Origin: Siniperca chuatsi
Taxonomy: Eukaryota > Chordata > Actinopteri > Centrarchiformes > Sinipercidae
DNA length: 64,000 nucleotides
Reading direction: 5' to 3'
NCBI RefSeq assembly: GCF_020085105.1
Contig: NC_058055.1
Location: forward strand, 6,223,322-6,287,321
The position numbers and the translations under genes are program-made. Of this stretch, positions 49,501-61,500 are shown piece after piece (position 1 is the first letter of the stretch; the number at the start of each line of letters is the position of its first letter). A model generated the notes under the pieces. That model had not been told where the DNA came from. It ran no database searches and worked only from the letters and a program-made list of their open reading frames with translations.

Positions 49501-52500
49501 CTATCGCTATGGAGCTGGCCAGAGACATCCTACTAAAATGTGAGATACAGCGACAATGTTGCATTGCTGACACAAATTACCTTCTTCAGCTATTTTCAGG
49601 GTTAGATTCTGAGCACGCAGCCTGGTGCTGATCAGTCAAATGTGATAGTCCAACAGATCAAAGAATGTCTGAATAAGTTGTATAATGGTTAAACACAGAG
49701 TAGAATTCATTGTTGAGTAGACAAGAGGATATGCTTTCAGAATGACTGAATGTTTTATTTGAATAGATGTGGATCAGTTCCTGGGAAGTATCAAAGCTAT
49801 CCTTGGTTCCCTGCTGAAGAGGTACACTGGTGCTGAAATTACTGACAAACTAGGCAGCTCTATCCTAGCCACAGTCTTCAGACAACTGGTAATACACTCT
49901 TATCTCATGATTTTGAATTTCCTTCATGCACGATTATACAGTTGACCGTGCTGATATTTGTTGGTCCTGGCAGATGATTATACTCCTGGAGCTGTGCTCT
50001 TTGGACATCCCTCACAGTGTGTTGCTGAAGAGCTTCTCCTCTCTGGTCGAGCTACTCAAAAGCCTATCCAGTGATACTGGAGACATCTTTTCTAAGGTCA
50101 GTCCACTCTGCCCTCACACCTTGTGTGTACCAGAATTTATACTGCCTCTCATCCCAATGTATGAACGGAGAGGTGAGGAGTATTTGGGCTGTGGATGGTT
50201 GTGAAGTACAGCAACAAGCAGTGGTGGTAGAAGTGCTCAAATTTACTTAAGTAAAAGTAGCAATAGTGCAATATAAAAATACTCCATTACAAGTAAAAGA
50301 AAATGTTACTCAAGTAAATATAGGTAAGTATTATTAGCTAAATGTACTTAAAGTATCAAAAGTAAAAATACTCATAGAAATGCCCTCTGTGAGTGTGATA
50401 CTATTATATATTATTATAACTGATGCATTAATGTGTAAGTAGCATTTTATTGTTTTAGTTGGTAGAAGTGCATCATATTTTATAAAATCATCATATGTTC
50501 TGTATATACAGTATATTGTATGTATGTATATATCTGCAAAGAAACCAGTAATTGCAGGTAACTGCAGCTGTCAGATAAATGTAGTGTAGAGTAAAAAGTA
50601 CAATATTTACCTCCAAAATGTAGATGTAAAACATGAGCACCTCAAATGTGTACCTAAGTACAGTAGTTGAGTAAATGTACTTAGTTACATTCCACCATTG
50701 ACTGTTACAAACATTAATTGCATACCATGTCACTGTTAGGTGGATCAGGAGAGCTGGCACCAGCCCCAGCAGCCAGTGGTGCTGAGGACCTGGAACATGG
50801 AGTCCCCTCACAACTATGAGAATAGCCGCCACGAGACCAGCATCTTTGCCTGCCCTGGTGCTAGCTCCTTTGAGGTGGAGTTTGACGAACGCTGTGAGAC
50901 AGAGAAGAGGTGACTGATGGAAAATATTAGATATTCAGATGTTGTTGTTTTTTTTATCCCTAGTGAGAATTTTTATAAACATCATCATCTATCCTCCTGA
51001 TATTCACAGATACGACTACCTAGAATTCACAGATTCTAGAGGTGGCAAGGTCCGCTATGACATGAAGGTTGGAACTGAGAAGTGGCCAAAGGTAGGATAT
51101 GGGAAATCATTCATTTGACTCCATATGAAATACTGTTGTTACTGAATTCCTTTACACACGTCTGTTGCTTCTTTGCTCCTTCAGAAGGTGACGTTTGACG
51201 CTGGCCCTCAGCTTCAGTTCCTCTTCCACTCTGATAGTAGTAATAACGAGTGGGGTTACAAGTTCACCGTGACAGCCATGGGCCTGCCAGATATCACTAT
51301 TTCTTGGATGTCAGACCTGCAGCTGCTGGTGGCTCGCCTGATGGGTCGTCTTGCTTCCAGAACCCTCGCCCTGAAATCCCCTCACGGTGAGACTGTTTTC
51401 CAAAACCTTTATCAAACAAAGGTGAAGTGTTTCTCTGCGAGAATCCTTTCTCAGTCAAAAGTTTGGGAATGACTGTGTTGGGCCATAGTTAGAATCTTTC
51501 TAATTGTGTACATTTGAGGCTTACATAAACAGATCTCACGAAATAAGGGATTTATTAAACATATTTGATTTGGGTTACTTTCAAAAAGTAATTTCAGACC
51601 GTTTCAGAATAATATCATGCTCAAGCATTTTTCAGACCCTCGATGATAGATTGAAATGCTGATATTTGTGGGTTGCTGTCTATTCCAGAGATACGTACTG
51701 TTAAGGAGCTTCCACCAGGGAAAATGTCCCATGTTCAGTCTTCTCCTTTATGGAAACCCATTCTGCGACATGGGTTGTGTGAAACCAGGGAGACGAATCG
51801 GACTAAAACACCCACAGGCCAGGTATGGTCAAATCTGCTTAATCCAGTTATGTAGAAGTTCCATTCTCAGGTTTATATTATTCCATTGCTTTTTGACCTC
51901 GGCAGCTAGGTGGTAATCTAATACTATGCTTGTTTGTTTTTCTGTGTGGTAGACAAATACGTGGACTCTTGATGAGTTAATGAGCTTCCTGGAGGAGTTT
52001 GCCCGTTGGAACCCTTCCCAGGAACCGACAGACAGTAGAACAGAGCTGATGAGGACCCTCATGCAGTCCTGCAGAAAACAGCCAATGAGGAACGAGATTG
52101 CCGCTGGGTCGAAGACAGACCAAGCAGTGAATGCCATTTGGGCAGCCATGGTATACCACACACCAGCCCTCAACCATGCCCTGAAGACCTATGGTAATGC
52201 TTGGCTATATTCAGTGGTCATAGAGAAAAAAGCTGTTGTATTTATTCAGTTTCTTGCTGTGTTTAATCATGGTAATTCTGCATGGTTGATTAACTTGGTT
52301 GACTCACTTCTGATTTCTGATTTCTCCCTTCGGTTTTGTAGTTAATCAGGACTGCAAGTCCTGTCTAAGTGAAGACTTTGTGCAGGTGTATTCATTTGCA
52401 GACAGCATCAGAACATGGATGGTGAGTCTTGCTGACAGGATTCATATCTTGTTGATTGTATCTTGTTGTTTGTCTGCTACTGAGTTTATATATGATCATG

Positions 52501-55500
52501 TTACTGAACTGTTATGCTGATGATGTCTTTTTTCCTGTCAGTTGGAGATGAAGCAGAGATATTTTGTTGGCAAAATGAATGTTCCTGACGAGAAGGAAGG
52601 GGGTAATGATGAGGTTACCATGGAGACACTAGGTGAGGACTACAGCTAATGTAAAGCCAAATCCCACCCTTTCTTTTCATCAACTCTGTTATCTCTTTAA
52701 TATTATTTTGTTGACTTCTGTTATTTTCTTTCTCTCTAGCTGATATGTCCATTGAGAAGAGCCTCTTGCTCTTCAGATTTACCCCTTGTGGAGTACCGTG
52801 CCAGGACAGTGACTCTTCCAAAGCTGCAGAGGGCAGCAATACTCCACTCCTCCGCTCAAGTTCGATTTCGGAAGGCGACTTCCAGGCCAGCTCCTCTCTG
52901 GGACCTCAGACTGCAGGGTCTGAGGAGGTCGTTGAGGCCAGGGCAGGACAGAGCCAGCCCTCCGATGCTCAAGCCCAAAACTCATCATCTTGTGGTCACA
53001 GCAGGCGAGGCCACAGAGGCTCCACAGAGAGCCTCTCCTCCCAGCCAGGGGAACCAGCCTCACCCTCCGCCTTCCCCCGTAAAGCCCCATTCAGTAGGGC
53101 ACGCCTCCGCCTCCTGTCCTGTCGATCTATAGAAGAGCCCCGCATGACCCCCTCTGTCAAGGATCGCTACCCAATACTTAAACACATCCTAAACTTTATA
53201 AGGGACCAGGCTCTCACAACAGCAAGGTGACAGACCTCCAGTCTTCTATTTTGCATTTTTCATTTGTGTAATTGTACCATACAGAGTTAAGTCATCCAAA
53301 TCTTCCTCCTGTAGTATTCTGCAGACCCTGTCGCTGAGCAAAGCTCAGGCTCTGAGTGTGTGCAAGGTCCTGGAGATGGTTCAGCAGTGTTTACATTCCC
53401 TGGGAAAGCCACACCTATTCCAAGCCCCCTGCATCCTGTTCCTGCAGGAGCTGCTGGCATGCCAGAAAGACTTCACCAGGTAAATGTGTTGAAAATGTTT
53501 TCAGTTCAAGTGGAACAACAGTGAATTTGTAGTCTTATAAGTCTCGCACAGTTCAGTAAATATTTGATTTTGAATAACAGTATAGATTTGTTTCTTAGAT
53601 GATAAACAGAGAGGGATCGTAGTTATTCTAAAATAGATTGCTCTGACCTCTAATAATTTGTATTTGTGGTGCTAAATGTATGTTTCTTTGGAGATTGTTG
53701 TTAGTATTTACCATGACAGTTCCAGACATGAATATCAGAAATAAAGTTTGTGTAAAAAAAACTGTATGCTGACATACAACTGTACAGTAGTATTTTACTC
53801 AAGATTTTCTTTTGCTTTGTCTTTTTTAGTTATTTCTCTCAGTTGTCAGACAGTGGGCAGAAGCTAGGAGAGGAGGTGAGGCGTTCCTACCATCAGTTGG
53901 TGCTCATGCTGGTGGAGGCAGTACAAGGCTTCAGCAGCCTCAATGAGAAGTAAGCTCTTTTTCTTGTAACGCACCATGTTCACACATAAAAAAGTGCTTT
54001 CACCAGTAATTAGTGTAATTCCAAGTGTGTGTGCAGTAGTCTAACCTGACCCTCATCACTGCTCTCCAGAGCCCTGCTACCAGCTCTATCATGTGTGCAG
54101 ACCTGCTTGTTGCACCTTCTAGACATGAGCTGGGAGGTACATGACCTTCCTCTCTTCCTGAATATCAAGCTTCCTGACCTCCTGCTCAGCATGTCCCAGG
54201 AGAACATCAGTGTTCATGACATTGCCATCAGGTAATATCAGACTCATCTCAGAAGGCATCGCTCAGTGGAAATGAAATGCCTTTCCTAGTAAAAGACACC
54301 GCGTTAATTTTTACATTTTTATAAATCAAGAGAGAACTGTTTTGTGCTTCATGAGTCTATTTCAAATTTCTTACAATATGTTAAACAGTGTCCAAGCCAC
54401 TTAAATTGCAGAGAATGATTCTTTTTGTGGTTTCAATTCATCTTCAGTCAGTGGACAGAGGAGGATGAAATTGCAGACTACAAGAAGAACCAGGAGTGGA
54501 TGGACGAGTGTATGGACGGGATGTTTGAGAAGTGGTATGACAAAATCGATGAAGAGGACTCCATGGAGGACAGGAGAAAGGTACACCATACATACATACA
54601 TAAAAGACGTGAAAGTGCAGTCATTAGCAAACAGTGTTTAAAGGTTCTATATGTAACTGTCAGAAAACCCTTGTTAATAATGACACCTTTGGTCGTTAAG
54701 TGAACTGCAGTCAGCATCCTGTTACTCGCACTCGCACTCTGTAGGCACGAGCGAACATCATCCTAGGCTTTGCCCAAAAGTTACATACACGAGACTGAAC
54801 ACTAAAATGAACACTGAATGCTGGAAAATAAATTACAGTCATATTTAGGATAACGTTATTATATGTAATGTAGCTCCATGATACTAACTAGCTTGCCGTT
54901 TGCAAATCACCTCACCAGCCAACACCACGAAGTAACAAACACCAGACCCACACCGCGCAGCCAAGCCACATCCAGCCAGCCAACCCCATTGGCCACTCCT
55001 GCCTTGCATCGCTCTTGGCTAATAGAAAGCAATCGTTATACACCTATGCTTTGTACCGTTATATCATTTATTGTTGGCTAAAATCAACACTGTTTGTCTT
55101 AAAGGTCCAGTGTGTATTATTTAGACGCAGCTTTTGGCAGAAATGGAATATAATATTTCTAAGTATGTTTTCATTAGTGTATAATCACCTGAAAATAAGA
55201 ATTGTTGTGTTTTCATTACCTTAGAATAAGCCGTTTTTATCTACAGAGGGAGCGGGTCCCCTTCCACAGAGGTCGCTATGTTGCACTGCCATGTTTCTAC
55301 AGTAGCCCAGAACGGACAAACCAAACACTGGCTCTAGATAGGTCCTTTTTGCGATTTTGCAAGTTTTGTGGTCACAGAATTTTCTCCTACATGGGGAGGG
55401 TGAGACGAGCAGTATTCAGGTGGTTGCAATCTGCAGTTTCACCACTAGATGCCACTAAACTTTAATACATAAGTTAGTATCATCGATCACATTAACTGGT

Positions 55501-58500
55501 GAAGTAATTTGGCAAGCTAGCCAAATAACATATCCACTTAGATAGTATTTTGCTAGCGATAAAGTTAGTGAGCAAGCAAGCTAACGTTAGCCAGCCAGCT
55601 ACAACCCAGCCACGCTGCATGTACCAAGACTTTGTCTTGGACTCTGTGTTGCAGTGTGTGCCGGTCATTTGTTGACATTAGCAGACTCAGTTTTTAAGCT
55701 AACGTTAGAGAGTGTCACAGTCACATACTGTTGACACTGTGAGGAAGCTGAGAGAGAAGGCACTCTGGAGCGCGCATAAGTGTCACATTCTTTAGATTTT
55801 CCTGGAAAAACGGACCCGAGTCCTTTACATAGAAATCAGTACACAGGCTGTTACAGGTAACCAAGAAAGTTGGAGAATGTAAAATAAATGCAATAAAAAG
55901 TGATTAATACATAAAATTAATACGGTAAATGCTTCAGAATATTACATATGGCACCTTTAACCTGACTGCCCCAAGTGCTCTGCTCTCTGTTTTCTTTCCT
56001 GTGCAACCCAACAGTAGATCAGATATATTCCTGCAGGTAATTGAAAGACAACCTGCAACATTACAACCTTCCATTTAGAAAAGATGTTGGTGTAATATCA
56101 ATGGATATGTCTAACATATGTCATCAAGGTTATAACAAGACAAAACAAACAAAGTCTACAGCCATGCTAACAGCTCTGTGATGCTGTGCTTAGGCACAGC
56201 AGTTCTGGGCCCTATACATAAGCAGTCTCTGTGGGCCTCCTTCCCCTCCCATGTCTCTCACGCATCTTTTGAAAGGAAATTACAAATAATTGAGCCAACA
56301 ACTGTACACATGAATCTGTAGTAGTTATTAGGGTAGTTACTAATGAACTGTTCATACACAAATTTAAACAAGTTATAACAATCTGTGATATGTGCTTAAG
56401 TCCGCATGAGTCTTGAGTTTGCAGTGCATCTGTTGATACCAAACATGTCATGCTAGCTTACTGGGAAAGGGGCTAAATATCGCTCCAAAGCTGAACTGCC
56501 GTTACCATGAGGTCTGAGACACATCAGATGCTTGCTTGTAATAACTTTTAGCCACATCATGAGCTCACCTTGTCTCACCTCCTCAGTAGCCTGCTGCTTC
56601 TCCTCTGTCAGTGGCTGTTTTTGAAACTGAGGGCAATGTGTGTCATGATGTTGGTAACGTTGATAGCTACAATGTCATATGAGATTGTAGTTATGATGAT
56701 GATGATGATTAATTTGTGATACTGATTAATTTATGTTATACAATGCAAATATGCTCCAAGCTAGATTCCTGGCTGACCATTCTTAAACTGTGTTAGTTGT
56801 GCTCACCTTTCCTTTGAAAGACATTAGTTTTCCATCAGTTTTCTTTTCTTCTTTTTTCTTTCTTTCTATTCTTTTTTGGCACACTGATTTCCCTTTCTTG
56901 GGGAAAGACATGACTTACAGTGCACTTTGGTGCTCCAGCATCAGCAGCCACTGTCTCAATCAGTATTGCCAACTTTTTTCCAATGAAAGTAGCTAGCATT
57001 AGCTCCAAAAGTCGCTTAAAGTTGCCAGATGACATCATACGCTCATTTGCGTGTTGATGATGTCATCACACATTAATTTGCATACAGCTTAGTGCAGTGA
57101 GGGAGAGATCACCTTAATTTAAGACATATAAAATGTAGATAGAGAAATCTTTGGCCAAATAATCACAAACTCACCACAGGGACATAGTGTATTTGAAGTA
57201 AAAATTAAAAATTCTACAAAGGGAGGGAGGGATCAAACGAACAAATTAAATATTTACAACTTGTAGCAACATCTTAATCCAGAGAGCACGAGTGAGAGAG
57301 AAGCACAAACGAACTATTTACATTTTTACAAGCTATAACATTAATCTGGAGAGAAAGAGTGAAGCTGCCCCACACGCCACACACTGCCTGCGCACAGCAC
57401 AAGAAGAGAGGAAGAGAGACACTGTTGGCAGAAGAGCCGCAGCAGGCACTGGAATGAATTACAATATAATATATTTAAATATATTTCTCACCTATCCCCT
57501 GATGGTCTGAATAAGTCCCTAATTTTGTCTTTAGTCGCTTTTTAGAAATAAAATTGCTAAGAGGGACTGAAAAGTCGCTAAATCTAGTGACAAAGTCGGC
57601 AAGTTTGCAACACTGGTCTTGATTAGCTGCATTTAGAGATGAATCCTAGTGCAGGGGCGGACTAAACCATTTTGTAAGGGGTGAGAGAGGCCTCTGAGAG
57701 CCTCCACTATTTTTCTTTTGGATACAAAGTTCAGTCTCTCAACCGATTTATTCAGCCAAGTTTAATTTAGTTATGAAACTAAACTAAAAATTGCAAACAA
57801 AAACAAACTTTTCATTCCAGGCTTTTTGAGGGCCCTCCACCCCCCCATTGGAGCCCTGGGTAGTCAGTCCCAGTACATTTTTCTTTTCATGTATGCAGTG
57901 TGTCTTTGGCCTACATTCAGTCAAATAAATGTCATGTAACAAAGAAGCAGAAATAACAATAATGCTTATTATTATTAATAATAATAAATTAGGTGTGGCT
58001 CATGTTTTGAGGACACCTCAAAACTGGTGGCGTATTATAATATTACTGTTATATTAAACAGTATTAAAGTTTTAAAAAGGGAAAAAGCACTGGTGGTGCA
58101 TGCGTATGTCAAGTCGATGATATTAAGCAAGCACCAATACCAGAGGCCAAGCAATCGGCCCATTGGAACAGGCACATTTTGAACAGGCACTGCACTACTA
58201 GATCAAAATAATGGTTAAGACTGATAGATACTGTAATATCTATTTCCTGTCATAATATGACCCAATCCAAAATAAAAATAATGTCTATGATGAACTTTAA
58301 AATATTAAAGTAGAGTAAAGTAGATTGAGCTAGTTTGATGATAATAACACTGTGTACTTTAAATAATTTACCTGCTCCTATCCACAGATGCATATGTTCA
58401 TTGCACGCTATTGTGATCTGCTCAATGTTGTGATCTCCTGCGACGGCTGTGAGAGGATGGCACCTTGGCACCGTTACCGATGTCTGCAGTGCATGGATAT

Positions 58501-61500
58501 GGACCTCTGCAAGACCTGCTTCCTCAGTGAGCTCATACACTCCACTACACTACTCTCATAAATAAGTTAGATAAGAGCATTAGAGAAAGCCCAAATGTGA
58601 TTGTGTGTGTTTTTAACCAGGTGGTGCCAAGCCTGAGGGCCATGAGGATGACCATGAGATGGTGAACATGGAATACGCCTGTGACCATTGCCAGGGACTC
58701 ATTGTAGGCAGCAGGATCAACTGCAACGTCTGTGAAGACTTTGACCTGTGCTTTGGTTGTTACAATGCAAAGAAGTATCCCGACAGGTGACTAATTTCAA
58801 ATTTAATCTTATGCTGTTAAAATGCACTTACTTTTTAGTGGTTTACCTCCAAGTTGTTAACTTAAATTTTTTACGTTCCCATCTCTAGTCACCTGCCCAC
58901 CCATCGGATCACAGTGTACCCCATGGTGACCATACGAATCAGTGACCGTCATCGCTTGATCCAGCCCTACATCCACAACTACTCTTGGCTACTGTTTGCA
59001 GCTTTGGCCCTCTACACGTCCGAACTGAGCAGTGAGAAGCAGATGGAGGGAGAGTCTTTGGGCAGCAACACCTTGAGCCAGGTCTCAGTCCTGCAGACAT
59101 GCTGCTCCCAGCTCATCACTGATTGCTTGCTCAAGGGGCAGACTGGCAAAGGTAAGTCCTTTATTTGTCTCTTTATTGCTTTTATTGTTTCCATTTGTTT
59201 TTATTTCCATTGTCAAGCCAATTGTTTTTATCTTGTCTTGTTGTAATTTTAACTTAATTTTGTCTTGCTTTGCTTGGTATTTCTGTTTGGCTTTCTGCTG
59301 TTATACTGCTTTCTGGGTATTCTGTCTCTTTGACTTTGACTTGTCTGTCTTTGCAAACTCTGTTTTAAAGGTGCTATATAAATAATGTTATTATATTTAA
59401 GTTATTAAGTCCAATACAGAATTTAGTTTTTAAAGGAATTATTCAACATTTTGGGGAATGGTTTTATTTGCTTTCTTGTTGAGATCAATACAACCCTCCT
59501 GTCTGTTTGCTAAATATGAAAATAGAGCCAGCAGTCAGTTAGCTTAGCTTAGCATAAAGATTAGAAGTAGGGGGAAACAACTAGCATGGCTTTGTACAAA
59601 ATAAATTTAAAAAAAGAATAACGTGAGAATCACCGTGATGACAAGACTCCAGGAATTCACTGCACTGGCCATATCGGGTTTTGTACGGATTAAACAAACA
59701 AGATACTATAACGTGTTAATTAGTGAGCTTTAGAGATGCTGGTAGGCAATTTTTTTCCCTTTTGGATAGAGCTGGGCCAGCCGTTTCCCCCTATCATCAG
59801 TCGTTATGCTAAGCTAAGGTAATCGCCTGCTAGCTGTAGCTTCATGTTTAGCTATAGCTTCATGTTTAGTCTTAAGAGTGGTATTGATCACCACATTAAA
59901 CCCCCGAAAAGAAAACGAATAAGCGTATTTCCCAAAATGTAGAACTGTTCCTTTAAACAAAACAATGGCCTTGGGAGAGATAAGTTTCCTGTATCCATTC
60001 ATTTTCACAATTTGATGAACTTGGGTTCAACAATACATCTTATCAATATTTAGTCTTTTCAAAATGACTGAATTGTTAAAGCAGGGTGTTTCATTGTTTA
60101 TCTATATGTCACATGGTATCTCAGATTCCTCTAACCTGTATTTTTATGTATTGCCCTTTTGTGGTAAACCTTTCTATGCCGTCCTCCACGTAGGTCTACG
60201 TTCCTCAGCCTTGCTCGCTTTGCTGTCATCCAGTGAATCAGCTTCTGATAGTGAACTGTGTCCAGTCTCTCCAGAGTCCTCTCAGGAGCTCAGTACAGCC
60301 ACTGACACCTCCTCTCTCCCTGGCAGTACTGCAGCAATCTGCTCCCCGTCATCTCCCAGGGACAAGGTGAGGAACAGAGGTCATGTTATAAGATAATATG
60401 AAGATTGAATGATCTCTGTTGGGGTAGTGGATCTTTACAGTGACAGGAAGTAGAACACTACAAAAACAAATAGAGCAGATATTTGTACCATACACATCTA
60501 TAAATATTGATTTTTATTGCAAGAGTAAGTGTGGATCAGCAGGTCACATAATTAGATTCACAGAAAAACATGTCTGGAAATATTCTAGCTGATGCACAAA
60601 AATAGGTGGAGACACATACATGTACTTGTTACGTCTATAATGTAGATAATACAGTATTAAGTATTCTAAGAGTTGAATAACACTGAATTGTTGTGATCCT
60701 TTCACCACTAGAGTAAACTTCAGGTAACTTCAGGTAAGGAGAAAAAGGCAAAGGAGGTGGGCTCTCCTCCCCCTGCTCCTTCAGAGGTGTCGTCCCCTCC
60801 AAGCACTGGAGAGGGGGAGAAAAGGAAGTTGGTTACCCAGGACACCCTGGACTCCCCAAGCCTCAGCCAGACACCTTCTGTGTCCAGTGAGGACCCCCTC
60901 TCTCCTGTGGTCCGACGTAAGTACTGAGATTACCTCCACCAGGCTGATTACAGCTCTGATTTTGTTCATTAGTGGTTGACTATCCCTTAGCTGTCTGGAT
61001 CAACCTTGTATGTTTTGTTTTGTTTTTTGTTTTTTTACCATTCTCAGCTTCAGAGTCTGGTCCAGGAACTGTCAACTCTTTAGCATCTGACGTTATCAAG
61101 GAGACAGATGAGAGGCTGCCCCAGGTTCCCCTTCAGGAGCATGTGTTTTCAGAGTGCTCCAGAGAGAGGATTCTGGGACTACTAGCAGCCATGCTGCCAC
61201 CAGCCAGACCAGTACGTGAAACCAAAGACCAGTTTTTAGGGTTGAGATTCTATGTTCAACAACCAATGGAGATTCCAGGAATCATAGTAGTGTAATTTTT
61301 ACACTTTGTGTTTTTTTTACAGATTAAACAGGATATAACATGTTAATTAGTGAGTTTTAAAGGTGCTGCAGAGCCAGGCTAGCTGTTTCCAGTCTTTATG
61401 CTAAGATAAGATCTTCAATGTACAGATTAAACAAATACACCAAAATCTATCAACATTTTGTCAAGTTCAAACACTAAATTAGTTTGTACCCAACTTGCAC

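Noticed and set aside
52752-53132. Alternative open frames within the 487-nt zzef1 exon 29
   Set aside because: The conserved frame ([10 protein letters not shown] ... [10 protein letters not shown]) is the one joined by both splice sites; the others are shadows of a GC-rich, Ser-rich exon.
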